From: Neobacillus cucumis
Lineage (GTDB): Bacteria; Bacillota; Bacilli; Bacillales_B; DSM-18226
Direction of reading: 5' to 3'
Assembly (NCBI RefSeq): GCF_016107705.1
Contig: NZ_JAEHGC010000002.1
Coordinates: 558,001 to 622,000, forward strand
Length of the DNA stretch: 64,000 nucleotides
The position numbers and the translations under genes are program-made. Position 1 is the first letter of the stretch. The number at the start of each line of letters is the position of its first letter. Below the pieces are notes generated by a model. The model had not been told where the DNA came from and searched no databases. It saw only the letters and a program-made list of their open reading frames with translations. This document shows, piece after piece, positions 44,186 through 52,518 of the stretch.

Positions 44186-44462
44186 TGGTGGATTGAAACC
44201 ACAGGATCATTTTCGTCATGCGGAAATGATAAGGAAGTACATCTTCTTTCCTCCAATAATAGAATCAAAAGTGTTAGTAAATCGAAAATCGTGCCAATAA
44301 TGTTTAAGGGCAAATAAATTCAATTTTTGTCCCTTAACAAGATAAAAGCCTATGATGATCAACTACATCATCATGAGCACCTTATATGTCTAGAACGTAT
44401 TAGTGGTTAAAACTGCACTCAATAAAATTAAACCAACACATTGGCAAACTGTTTTTTAAAAA

Positions 44463-45227
44463 TTAAAATGTGTACGATTCTCCATCATATGGCACTAAAA
44501 CATGAGAAGAGATTCCTTTTTCATTAATAAAGCTCTTCAATTCATCTCTTGATAATGTCCAATGATTGACAGCTTCCATATGGACAGAAATGATTTTAGC
44601 GTTAGGAGCAGCCTTATACACTTCAAAAATGTCATCTTTCCCCATTACCAGAGAACCAAGTTCTAATATTTGATTATCTCCACCATTTACAATAATGATT
44701 TCTGGTTTATGGGTTTCGATTACTTCGTGGATTGGATCATACCAAACTGTATCACCAGCCACATATAACTTTTTTTCAGTTGAGTGTTTGAAGACAACAC
44801 CACATACTTGACCGGCACGTTTTAATAATTTTTCTCCTCTTCCGTGATCACCTTTTGTTTTAATTAATTGGATATTATCAAAAACGGTATCTTCCTGTAA
44901 AACTTCTACATTTTGAAAACCAGCGTTCTTAACTTCTCCAGCATCATTTTCATTTTGTACAAACATTTTTGTACCCTTTGGTAACACCTCTTTGGCTGTA
45001 TCATCCCAGTGATCTAAATGCAGATGTGTGACAATCACAGCATCCACATTATTGATAATACTATCAATGGATGTTGGTAAGTCAACAACTGGATTAAATT
45101 GTTCTTGTCTAATGGTATTAGAAAAGGGCGGATAAGTCCCTTTATCTGCTAAAAATGGGTCAATTAAAAACTTTTTCCCAGCGTATTCAACAACAATTGT
45201 GGCATTACGAATTAGTTGTATATTCAT
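44463..45227 (-). CDS. Metallo-beta-lactamase fold hydrolase (UlaG/UPF0173-like)
   Basis: A 254-residue MBL-fold enzyme. The metal motif is TH68LH70LD72H73WDD, preceded by FLIDPFLADKGTYPPFSN and followed by KGDHGRGE and LYVAGDTVWYDPI (bridging Asp). The last metal His is probably that in ISVHMEAVNHWT. Such enzymes open lactones or phosphodiesters; the substrate here is unknown. It is divergent from an Lrp/AsnC regulator with an inverted repeat between them, which probably controls it. Confidence 0.88.
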   Translation of the reverse strand: MNIQLIRNATIVVEYAGKKFLIDPFLADKGTYPPFSNTIRQEQFNPVVDLPTSIDSIINNVDAVIVTHLHLDHWDDTAKEVLPKGTKMFVQNENDAGEVKNAGFQNVEVLQEDTVFDNIQLIKTKGDHGRGEKLLKRAGQVCGVVFKHSTEKKLYVAGDTVWYDPIHEVIETHKPEIIIVNGGDNQILELGSLVMGKDDIFEVYKAAPNAKIISVHMEAVNHWTLSRDELKSFINEKGISSHVLVPYDGESYTF

Positions 45228-45256
45228 AGTTAAAACTCCTTTTATTTGATTTATGT

Positions 45257-45270
45257 ATAGTTTATACTAT
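45257..45270. promoter_or_regulatory. Inverted repeat between the MBL hydrolase and Lrp-type genes
   Basis: ATAGT-TTAT-ACTAT, 30 bases before the hydrolase start and 75 before the regulator start. Plausible operator for the Lrp-type protein; symmetry is short. Confidence 0.4.
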
Positions 45271-45344
45271 CACCGAATAACATTTACATAGATAAAATCA
45301 AGTCTTTTCGCTGTTTGGCTTGAATTATGAAAGGAGTTGAAAAA

Positions 45345-45755
45345 ATGTTAGATCGAACGGATTTGCGTATCTTGGATGAGTTATCCAAGAACAGTCGGAT
45401 TACCATGAAAGAATTGGGGGAGAAAGTTCATTTGACTGGTCAAGCAGCCGCATCTAGAGTTGCAAAATTAGAGGAAAGTGGGGTAATTGAGGGATATACC
45501 ATTAAAGTCAACCAGGTTAAATTAGGATGGTTTATACATGCATTTATCAATATCTATATAAAAACTACGTATCATGAACCCTATCTTTCTTTTATAAAAA
45601 CACAAGATAATTACATAATTAATAACTTTAAAATAAGTGGAGATAGTTGTTACATTCTCGAATGTAAATTTCCTTCCCATGAACGATTAAATCAATTTTT
45701 AGAAGACTTAAACAAGCATGCAAACTATAAATTATCCATCGTTATAAATAAATAG
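45345..45755 (+). CDS. Lrp/AsnC family transcriptional regulator
   Basis: A 136-residue regulator with N-terminal helix-turn-helix (LDRTDLRILDELSKNSRITMKELGEKVHLTGQAAASRVAKLEESGVIEGY) and a C-terminal RAM-type domain (IKTTYHEPYLSFIKTQDNY, ISGDSCYILECKF). Lrp proteins form octamers and sense amino acids or other small ligands. ATG 45345 has AAAGGAG at 7 bases; the frame's earlier start at 45327 contains that RBS. Divergent from the MBL-fold hydrolase. Confidence 0.92.
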   Translation: MLDRTDLRILDELSKNSRITMKELGEKVHLTGQAAASRVAKLEESGVIEGYTIKVNQVKLGWFIHAFINIYIKTTYHEPYLSFIKTQDNYIINNFKISGDSCYILECKFPSHERLNQFLEDLNKHANYKLSIVINK

Positions 45756-45891
45756 TGCATGGAATAAAACTAGGAAGTTTATGAATATTCACATATAAAC
45801 TTAAGTGCACTTAAGTTCAGGATGGATCGTTATGCAGTTCTTTTTTTTTGTCCTTACGGAACATTTTAGTTTTAAACGGAGGAAATTAAAT

Positions 45892-46353
45892 ATGACAGAA
45901 ATTGCATTCTTAGCATCATCCAAGCCATTTAAAATACCAGATGAAATAGAAGAATACAATAATAGAACAGTTTTTGAAGGTGAGGAAGATTTTATCTTTT
46001 TTTCTGTACAAGAGGTCGATGATGATTGGAAGAAAAAAATTGAAGGATTGTTTTCTATGCCTTACGTTTATAAAGTGGATGGAGTCGGAAATCAGTTATT
46101 TCTTACATACATTGAAAAATATATGGAATTAGGTGATGTGTTGGAAATTTATCAGGTACCAAATCAACACGCATTCGAAGAATATAAACATAGAATGGAA
46201 GAAGAACCTGAGCCGATTGAAGTAAATGTGGGGAGTTTTACCTATCGAACTATTTATGGTTTGTATCAATTAAATTCCAAAGGATGGTTAGAAGATCTAA
46301 GCCGCCGAAGTTATATAACTCATCTTGGCATCACGACATTTGTTAAGTTTTGA
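45892..46353 (+). CDS. Hypothetical protein
   Basis: A 153-residue soluble acidic protein (MTEIAFLASSKPFKIPDEIEEYNN, FSVQEVDDDWKKKIEGLFSMPYVYKVDG, and a C-terminal YGLYQLNSKGWLEDLSRRSYITHLGITTFVKF). I do not recognise the family. ATG 45892 follows CGGAGGAA; the frame extends 87 bases upstream over a T-rich stretch without RBS. No neighbour gives context. Confidence 0.6.
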   Translation: MTEIAFLASSKPFKIPDEIEEYNNRTVFEGEEDFIFFSVQEVDDDWKKKIEGLFSMPYVYKVDGVGNQLFLTYIEKYMELGDVLEIYQVPNQHAFEEYKHRMEEEPEPIEVNVGSFTYRTIYGLYQLNSKGWLEDLSRRSYITHLGITTFVKF

Positions 46354-46550
46354 AGGAAGCGATAATTAAATAAATATTTTTATAGGTTTTTTCACTAGAT
46401 AAACACGATAGTTGAACAAAAATAAGAAGCGATACCCAGATCGACAACTGTTCCCAGACAAAAGAGGCTTATTAATTAGTACAGCCCCCCTGGATAATTC
46501 ATATAAATAAAAAGAAAAATGCTTGTTTAATTGAAAAGGGGTATTCATTT

Positions 46551-46958
46551 ATGTTTCTAGACATGTTGAAGTCTTTTGTAGGTAAGGTAATCAATATTGA
46601 TCGAGGTGGTCGCGGATCTAGGATTGGTAAGTTATTAGATGTTTATGATGATTATTTTGTCCTACTCACTGAAGAAGAAGGGGTCGTTTACTATAATACC
46701 CAGCATGTAAAAAGTTTGACGGAGAATACGAAAGGATACAATATTGTATTTCCTGAAAATTTCGAGTATAAAAAAGCTCATAATTTACTAAGTTTGTTAG
46801 AAAATCAAAAACTCCAATGGATCAAAATAAACCATGATAGTCCAGAAAAAATAGAAGGAATTTTATATGATGTAAATAATGACATTATTTCTTTGATTTT
46901 TAATGATGAAATTGTTCGTATCCCCATGTTCCATCTTCGTAATATCAGAATGGGTTAA
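46551..46958 (+). CDS. CotB-N/DUF2642-like spore coat-type protein
   Basis: A 135-residue protein made of two Sm-like small beta barrels: FVGKVINIDRGGRGSRIGKLLDVYDDYFVLLTEEEGVVYYNTQHVKSL (residues 8-56) and LQWIKINHDSPEKIEGILYDVNNDIISLIFNDEIVRIPMFHLRNI (87-133). This doublet resembles the N-terminal part of the CotB coat protein and DUF2642 proteins of Bacillus, but the Ser/Lys-rich tail of CotB is missing. A spore-surface role is inferred from the family only. RBS AAAAGGGG; a terminator follows. Confidence 0.65.
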   Translation: MFLDMLKSFVGKVINIDRGGRGSRIGKLLDVYDDYFVLLTEEEGVVYYNTQHVKSLTENTKGYNIVFPENFEYKKAHNLLSLLENQKLQWIKINHDSPEKIEGILYDVNNDIISLIFNDEIVRIPMFHLRNIRMG

Positions 46959-46993
46959 ATTGGAGAAATGAACCATTCAGATGAGTTAATAAA

Positions 46994-47022
46994 AATGACC
47001 GCAATGTTGCAGTCATTTTTTA
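46994..47022 (+). terminator. Rho-independent terminator
   Basis: AATGAC-GCAA/TTGC-GTCATT stem with single mismatches, then TTTTTT. Confidence 0.85.
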
Positions 47023-47158
47023 TTTGCTCAAATCATCAAACTTGATTTTGATCGTATTACTTTGCTTAACTCAAAAATATTTTTAGACTGTGCTATAAAC
47101 ATCCAATCAATTAGTAGGAGAAATCATTTAATAGAATTAGAAAGGAGATGATAGGAAG

Positions 47159-47380
47159 ATGAGCAGTAAGGAATTTAACCGTTTTGCTTCTGAACTTGTT
47201 GGTCAAGAAGTAGAAGTGGTCACCAATAACGGAACATATACAGGGACACTAGAGTATGTTGGCAGTGACAGTATTATTCTGATCACTAGAGTAAGAGGCC
47301 GCAGAGTAAGAATGGCCATTCGTATCGCTTTAATCATTGCTCTTTTCAGTCTACTAACTGGAAGCAGGTTTGCTTTATAA
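47159..47380 (+). CDS. Small DUF2642/Sm-like protein with hydrophobic tail
   Basis: A 73-residue protein. Residues 8-48 form one small beta barrel like those of the coat-type gene upstream (ELVGQEVEVVTNNGTYTGTLEYVGSDSIILIT), followed by an Arg-rich stretch RVRGRRVRMAIR and a hydrophobic C-terminus (IALIIALFSLL). Probably membrane- or surface-associated. RBS GAAAGGAGATGATA. A terminator 16 bases after the stop makes it a single-gene unit. Confidence 0.65.
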   Translation: MSSKEFNRFASELVGQEVEVVTNNGTYTGTLEYVGSDSIILITRVRGRRVRMAIRIALIIALFSLLTGSRFAL

Positions 47381-47396
47381 TAAAATTAAAGAGAGT

Positions 47397-47424
47397 TAGC
47401 TGTCCTTTTGCCAGCTATTTTTTT
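47397..47424 (+). terminator. Rho-independent terminator
   Basis: TAGCTG/CAGCTA stem, 9-base loop, T-run. Confidence 0.8.
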
Positions 47425-47518
47425 CATAAAAGAAAAGTTGAATGACTTGATTGTAAAAAATCACTGTGGATTGTTGATCAATTGATGCAGTTCAATTCTC
47501 AATTATTTTTGCGGAGAG

Positions 47519-47550
47519 AAAACACGCATGGAATTCCAAGCGTGTTTTTT
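47519..47550. terminator. Second hairpin, orphan terminator
   Basis: AAAACACGC/GCGTGTTTT with an inner TGGAATTCCA palindrome and T-runs on both strands. It lies between convergent small genes with its own unit boundary; no gene in between. Confidence 0.75.
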
Positions 47551-47680
47551 GTATTTATCCAAGGATGTCCCCAATTGCTGATCTTACTTTCCAAATTGAT
47601 CTGAACCGCTATTTTGAGAATCACCAGCACCACATCTAAACAACCTAGAGACGTCTTTCTCCAGGCTATTTAGGTGAATA

Positions 47681-47944
47681 TTAATTTTGTTTATGATGCC
47701 ATTTTTGTATGTGATCATGATCATAGTGATGGTCGAAATGAGTAGCTCTTCCTCCTCCAAAGCCAATCAATACTCCGAGAGCAAATATACATACAGAATA
47801 GACTAAACGGCGTTTTCTTTTTTGACGAAAATTACTGAATTCAGCTTTTAATTCATTTTTAATTTCATTTTTCAAAGTTTCCCTATTTTCTTCGAGTTGT
47901 TCTTGAGATTGTTCATGAGGCTGTTCTTGAGGTTCATCTGACAC
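47681..47944 (-). CDS. Gln/Glu-rich membrane-anchored small protein with His-rich end
   Basis: An 87-residue protein: an acidic Gln/Glu coiled-coil start (SDEPQEQPHEQSQEQLEENRETLKNEIKNELKAEF), a basic stop (RQKRKRR), one membrane helix (LVYSVCIFALGVLIGFGGG) and a His/Asp-rich tail (HFDHHYDHDHIQKWHH) that could bind metal. GTG start behind AAAGGAGGTGAGGG. I do not recognise the family. Confidence 0.6.
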   Translation of the reverse strand: MSDEPQEQPHEQSQEQLEENRETLKNEIKNELKAEFSNFRQKRKRRLVYSVCIFALGVLIGFGGGRATHFDHHYDHDHIQKWHHKQN

Positions 47945-48007
47945 TTTCCCTCACCTCCTTTATCCAAAATATATGGATAAAAGAACTTTTCATTTCTTAA
48001 AGAATTG

Positions 48008-48256
48008 TTAAATTTTTATGAAATTTTTTATTTTAAGAGGGATTAGAATTTGCTTGAGTTTAAGAGGTGCAAATTGTCTGTCCAAGAGTGAATGATTGAG
48101 GTTGCTGCGTCGAATAAAGTTAGGAATAGTTTCTTGTTTAAACAGGTAGGGAAAGACATCTGACGATAAGCTATCTGCTAAAGAATGCGTTAGTACAGTA
48201 AAGTCGGTCGTTTGCAGTACAAAAAAGGACAGGTAGAGCCCATTTTCCTTGCTCAT
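48008..48256 (-). CDS. Doubtful 82-residue ORF
   Basis: ATG 48256 behind AAAAAAGGATAG opens 82 codons (MSKENGLYLSFFVLQTTDF ... LKLKQILIPLKIKNF). No family is recognised; it may be the remnant of a longer gene or a chance frame. Kept because RBS and length are acceptable. Confidence 0.3.
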   Translation of the reverse strand: MSKENGLYLSFFVLQTTDFTVLTHSLADSLSSDVFPYLFKQETIPNFIRRSNLNHSLLDRQFAPLKLKQILIPLKIKNFIKI

Positions 48257-48315
48257 CTATCCTTTTTTATCATTATAGTCCCATTATAAAAATTTAATAT
48301 TGTTTAGAGTGCTAT

Positions 48316-48474
48316 TTAATCGCGCATTGCTCCTGCCTCACGGGAAGTCATTGCACCTTCGCCTTGGCTAATATCTTTTTGAATTTCTTGTTTTACTTTT
48401 TGTGCATCAGTTCCAGCAAATTCTGGTTTCATAATAGACCCTAAATTCTCTTTAGCTTGTTGATCCTGTGGCAT
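48316..48474 (-). CDS. 52-residue acidic, SASP-like small protein
   Basis: ATG 48474 with CAGGAGGAC upstream encodes MPQDQQAKENLGSIMKPEF, then AGTDAQKVKQEIQKDISQGEG and AMTSREAGAMRD. The EFAGTDAQKVKQ segment resembles the repeat of gamma-type small acid-soluble spore proteins (EFAxETxxQxVKxQN), which store amino acids in spores. The assignment is tentative. Confidence 0.6.
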   Translation of the reverse strand: MPQDQQAKENLGSIMKPEFAGTDAQKVKQEIQKDISQGEGAMTSREAGAMRD

Positions 48475-48663
48475 ACAAGTCCTCCTGAATTTATTATTTA
48501 ATCATCTTATTATTAGCACCGATTAGAGGAATTATGACGGCGATTCTTAAGTTTAATAAAATTCACCACTTTTACCCAAATGACTGGAAAATTGTGTTAA
48601 GATCAAATCGGATAGTCTTATGGACATGAGATTTGTTTGAAAGTAGGAGGAAGATGATTTCAT

Positions 48664-49011
48664 TTGAAAGGTTGTGTTTATTTGGAAACGAAAACTACTA
48701 TACCAAAGAAGCACAGTATAATTAGCTATATTTCTTTTATTATTGGGGTTATTTGCGTTTTTATTGTTTTTGTACCACCGGCAAGAATAGCAAATATCGG
48801 GAATTTAGTTGGAGATTATATAACATTTTTGCTAACAGGTATAGGTATCGTCCTATCTATAATCGGGATAGTGAAGAAAACGGAGAAAAATGTAATTCCA
48901 ATTCTATCGTTAATCCTCTCCTGTTCTTTCTTAATATTCCGAATAATCGTGATTATCTTATTGTTTACTGGTCAAATTGTGAATTCGGTCCATAGTGTGT
49001 ATATTTCTTAA
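48664..49011 (+). CDS. Small three-helix membrane protein
   Basis: A 115-residue hydrophobic protein (HSIISYISFIIGVICVFIVFV, ITFLLTGIGIVLSIIGIV, VIPILSLILSCSFLIFRIIVIILLF) with a DUF4190-like layout. The start is uncertain: TTG 48664 lies 13 bases after AGGAGG, and an in-frame TTG at 48682 has only GAAAGG. No function can be assigned. A terminator follows. Confidence 0.55.
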   Translation: MKGCVYLETKTTIPKKHSIISYISFIIGVICVFIVFVPPARIANIGNLVGDYITFLLTGIGIVLSIIGIVKKTEKNVIPILSLILSCSFLIFRIIVIILLFTGQIVNSVHSVYIS

Positions 49012-49028
49012 TGAATAAACCGGGATAT

Positions 49029-49052
49029 AAAAAGCAGCGGATTGCTGCTTTT
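49029..49052 (+). terminator. Rho-independent terminator
   Basis: AAAAGCAGC/GCTGCTTTT stem followed by CCCTTTTT. Confidence 0.75.
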
Positions 49053-49192
49053 CCCTTTTTCTAAGAATATTTCATTTAATAAGAAGTTATTGAAACACTT
49101 TATCAATCTTATCCGATTTGCAAAATTATCTTTAAAAGATCCTTCACCTAATTTAATCTTTCAATGATACATTGATAAAATCAGGAGGAAAA

Positions 49193-49744
49193 ATGCGAAT
49201 AAAATATATTGTATTATCTGTGTTCATTATTTTAATAGCGTTTATCGGCTATCGAACAATTTCTCTCTATACAGAGGGACGAAGCTATTACTTTAAACAA
49301 ACTGATTCAACCAACCTTTCAAATGAAACTTTTGGAATGGTACGGCTACACGATAATATTCATAACCCAACTTTTGTAAGGCACTATGGAACACCTCTTA
49401 GCAGGGAAAATAATGATTTATACGATTATTATCATTGGGAAGGTGGATTAGAAACGGCTTCTATCATCAATGGAAAAGAAAAAGGGGATATTGTTCGTTT
49501 AATAATTGGGGAAGTCGAAAAAGGTGTAAAAACGAAAACCAGCCTTAAAACATCTAAAGGAATCGAGATTGGTAGTACGAAAAAAGATGTTATTGCTTCG
49601 TATGGTTCAAGTTACTATAAAAGGACAGAACAAGGTGTGGATATCGTCGGATACGTTGACCACAAACTTGGTGCAACGATTGAATTCTGGCTTGTAGAAG
49701 ATGGAAAGGTATCGGAAATACGATTTGATGACACAAGCAGTTGA
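49193..49744 (+). CDS. Membrane-anchored hypothetical protein
   Basis: A 183-residue protein with one N-terminal helix (IKYIVLSVFIILIAFIGYRTI) and an external domain with two related halves: NETFGMVRLHDNIHNPTFVRHYGTP and SKGIEIGSTKKDVIASYGSSYYKR. The second pattern (GIxIGSTxxDVxxxYG) is common in secreted Bacillus proteins of unknown role. ATG 49193 follows CAGGAGGAA. The gap after it (49745-50005) shows only a scrap of dispersed repeat near 49890. Confidence 0.6.
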   Translation: MRIKYIVLSVFIILIAFIGYRTISLYTEGRSYYFKQTDSTNLSNETFGMVRLHDNIHNPTFVRHYGTPLSRENNDLYDYYHWEGGLETASIINGKEKGDIVRLIIGEVEKGVKTKTSLKTSKGIEIGSTKKDVIASYGSSYYKRTEQGVDIVGYVDHKLGATIEFWLVEDGKVSEIRFDDTSS

Positions 49745-50005
49745 CCTAATTTTTCTACTTTCGTTAATGTATATTTTTGAGTAATGACATCTCCGGTATA
49801 TAGGGAGATACCTTTCCATAAAATAATAGGTTCAATCGCTAATTGGAATTCATCAAATTCTAATTTCCTTAATCAATGACTTTTTTCTTGTTGAACAAAC
49901 GGGGCAGGTAGCTTTTTTCCGAGCGGTACATCAGGTAGCCGAATCAGCATAAGTGTTTTGGGATGGGGTGCACATGCTGCTGATTCGTCATCATCATCTA
50001 CTTCC

Positions 50006-50692
50006 TTACTCACCTTTTAATTTAATTCCAACAAACTTCCAACGATCCCTTCCGTTTATAATTTGAAAGTTGATTTCTATTGGAACAGGATATTGAAAGA
50101 TAGGTCCATGATATACAAACGTATGGTACTCGCCGTACTCTCCACATGGGTCTACATCAGAAGGCAATGCTTCCAGCCATTCTTTCGTCAAGGTTTTCCC
50201 TAAAAAATCGGACGACAATTTTGTTGAATCTATGGATATAACGGCAGCTTTCCATCCTTCTTCCACCATTAGTCGAGCTAATGTTTTCGTATTCCGTCCC
50301 CATAATGGCAACAGCAATTCAAATCCGTGTCTCGCGAGTAATTTTTCTTTATAGATCTTGACCTCTTCCAAAAATAAGTCACCATATGCGATTTTCGTGA
50401 CTCCAAAATTTTTCCTGAAATAAACCATGGTGCTGATTAAACCATCTTCAAAATTCTCAGTGGTAAAAACGCTCATTTTTATTTTGTATAGAGGCAATCC
50501 AATAGCTTCCGCTTGTTTTTCAACAAGTTGTTCATCAATGTGATGACTGGTGACGTTACCATTGTTCGTGCAAGTTGTCACTAACGATATGATTTTATAC
50601 CTCTGGTCCTTTAACAATTGATTGACTAAGAAAACGGAGTCTTTACCAGATGAAAAGGCAACAACGATATTTTCAAGGACTGTTTCTTCCAT
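50006..50692 (-). CDS. Diphthine-ammonia ligase family ATPase (ATP_bind_4)
   Basis: A 228-residue PP-loop enzyme. The ATP pyrophosphatase motif is VVAFSSGKDSVFLVNQL, and the C-terminal family motif is LPSDVDPCGEYGEYHTFVYHGPIF. Eukaryotic and archaeal members amidate diphthine on EF-2; bacteria lack diphthamide, so the bacterial substrate must differ and is unknown. RBS is weak (AGGATGAGCCC before the ATG). Monocistronic. Confidence 0.88.
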   Translation of the reverse strand: MEETVLENIVVAFSSGKDSVFLVNQLLKDQRYKIISLVTTCTNNGNVTSHHIDEQLVEKQAEAIGLPLYKIKMSVFTTENFEDGLISTMVYFRKNFGVTKIAYGDLFLEEVKIYKEKLLARHGFELLLPLWGRNTKTLARLMVEEGWKAAVISIDSTKLSSDFLGKTLTKEWLEALPSDVDPCGEYGEYHTFVYHGPIFQYPVPIEINFQIINGRDRWKFVGIKLKGE

Positions 50693-50893
50693 GGGCTCAT
50701 CCTTTCTAAGAAGATGATTAATTCGTTCTTTTTCTATAGTTATTCTACTGTCAAATATATTGTGACGTCTATCCTTTTAAGAGAAATTGGTTCAAATAAA
50801 GGAATTTACATTCTTTTTATTAAAAAACTTCCAATATAGTTCTTTTCGTTAAGGCGAATAATAATAAAAACATGTGTTGGAATAGGGATTTAA

Positions 50894-51589
50894 TTGAAGA
50901 AGCTCGTGTTGCTATCCCTTATTAGTCTATTGTTTCTTTCTGCATTGGCGAAACCAAAGGAGGTCGTGCCCTTTTTACGACCTGTGGCAAAAGGTCTGAA
51001 ACAAAATACGAATGTTCCCGTCATCTTACCTACATACTGGAGTGAACAAGCTCGGAAATCCAAAAAGCATACGTCTGTTAGGTTGAATGCTTATGAAAAT
51101 AGGTACATGATTTATTTTGTATCCCTAGATAAACGTTATCGAGCAAACGATTCAGCATTATTTCATCCGCCTGAGTCTAGTAAAATTGGAGAACTAGCCG
51201 GATATGTTGGAACCATGACAATTAGCGAACGGCCGAGTGATTTTGTTTTTTACAAAAAGAAAGATGGGGCAAGGTTATGGATCCAACCGTGGATTCGATC
51301 GATTATTATCGGTAAGCGTGGCTTGTGGTTCATGCGTTTTGATGGTGATAACGGGGATGAACCCTATCAGCAGGCGGATGAATTGTTTAACGCGATGAAG
51401 AAAGTGAATTGGTTAAAAAACAAAGACATTCATAAAGGGCAAATCTCTATTCGTGGCACGAGACGCGAGACGCGATGCATACCTAGACTTTTCTTGGGAA
51501 ACAAAGGATGGATTTGTTAATCATTTTTTTATAAAGGCCCCATTAAGGAAGCTGTAAAAATGGTCGATAGCCTAAAATCTATTGAATAA
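50894..51589 (+). pseudogene. Secreted hypothetical protein with two frameshifts
   Basis: From TTG 50894 the product has a signal peptide (KKLVLLSLISLLFLSALA) and a domain VPFLRPVAKGLKQNTNVPVILPTYW ... GLWFMRFDGDNGDEP. Near 51466 the unit GAGACGC is repeated in tandem; removing one copy restores DAYLDFSWETKDGFVNHFF. A seven-T run at 51524-51530 then needs one more T to give KGPIKEAVKMVDSLKSIE and stop at 51589. The net frame is zero, but the centre reads a stop at 51518-51520. As it stands the protein is truncated to 208 residues with a foreign tail. Confidence 0.75.
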
Positions 51590-51750
51590 GCGTATAAAAG
51601 TATTCTTTGTAATGAGGAATGCTTTTTATTTTTGTCTAACCTTAATATTCATACAATAAAAATATCATTAAAAGGGATAAAAATTTATTGTAAAACGATA
51701 AATGATATGTTAAATTCAAAATGACCATAAATCAGTGAGGTGTACTTTTT

Positions 51751-52233
51751 ATGAAAAAAGGAACAACATTATTTTTAAAGATTACTGTTATTCTTATTGG
51801 AATCCCAGTTCTTGCATTGTGCATCTTTTTGGTGCCTGAGTTAGGGAATCTTGCAGCAAAATTGGTTCCCGACTTTGCTTTGATCAAATATCTCGTTTTT
51901 CTTGTTTTTTATGCATCAGCGATCCCTTTTTACTTTGCTTTGTATCAGGCTTTCAAACTTTTACACTATATTGATAAAAATAAAGCATTCTCGCAAATTT
52001 CTGTAGAAGCATTAAAGAAAATCAAATACTACGCCATCACAATCAGTACCTTGCACGTGCTAGTCTTGCCGCTTTTTTATCTCTTTGCAGAGAAAGACGA
52101 CGCCCCTGGTGTCATCTTTGTCGGATTGGTTGTTCCTTTTGCTTCCATGGTGATTGCAGTCTTTGCGGCTGTTCTCCAAAAGCTTTTACAAGAGGCGATT
52201 GATATAAAATCAGAAAATGATTTAACGGTCTGA
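51751..52233 (+). CDS. yoaS: DUF2975 family membrane protein (YoaS-like)
   Basis: A 160-residue protein with four helices (FLKITVILIGIPVLALCIFLV, YLVFLVFYASAIPFYFALYQAF, ISTLHVLVLPLFYLF, VIFVGLVVPFASMVIAVFAAVL) and the conserved loop LLHYIDKNKAFSQISVEALKKIKYYA. DUF2975 genes are usually paired with a tiny XRE regulator, as here (10 bases between stop and next start). Order with the following two genes equals B. subtilis yoaS-yozG-yoaT. RBS GTGAGGTG. The function is unknown. Confidence 0.85.
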   Translation: MKKGTTLFLKITVILIGIPVLALCIFLVPELGNLAAKLVPDFALIKYLVFLVFYASAIPFYFALYQAFKLLHYIDKNKAFSQISVEALKKIKYYAITISTLHVLVLPLFYLFAEKDDAPGVIFVGLVVPFASMVIAVFAAVLQKLLQEAIDIKSENDLTV

Positions 52234-52243
52234 GGTGAAAACA

Positions 52244-52465
52244 ATGGCGATAATAATTAATATTGATGTGATGCTGGCTAAAAGGAAAATGAGTGTAACG
52301 GAGCTTTCGGAGAGGGTTGGAATAACGATGGCGAATCTTTCTATATTGAAAAATGGAAAGGCAAAGGCAATTCGATTATCAACTTTAGATGCAATTTGTA
52401 AGGCTTTAGAATGTCAGCCAGGGGATCTTTTAGAATATCGAAGTGATGGAGACACCCAAGAATAA
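52244..52465 (+). CDS. yozG: YozG-like Cro/C1-type regulator
   Basis: A 73-residue single helix-turn-helix protein (MAIIINIDVMLAKRKMSVTELSERVGITMANLSILKNGKAKAIRLSTLDAICKALECQPGDLLEY), all of it one XRE domain. Such proteins accompany DUF2975 genes and probably regulate the operon. ATG 52244 with GAGGTGA is preferred over GTG 52235, which overlaps that RBS. Confidence 0.88.
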   Translation: MAIIINIDVMLAKRKMSVTELSERVGITMANLSILKNGKAKAIRLSTLDAICKALECQPGDLLEYRSDGDTQE

Positions 52466-52518
52466 TAAAGTGGGAATATTTAACATTGAAAGAAAAGAAA
52501 GATTAAGGGGAGTTCATC

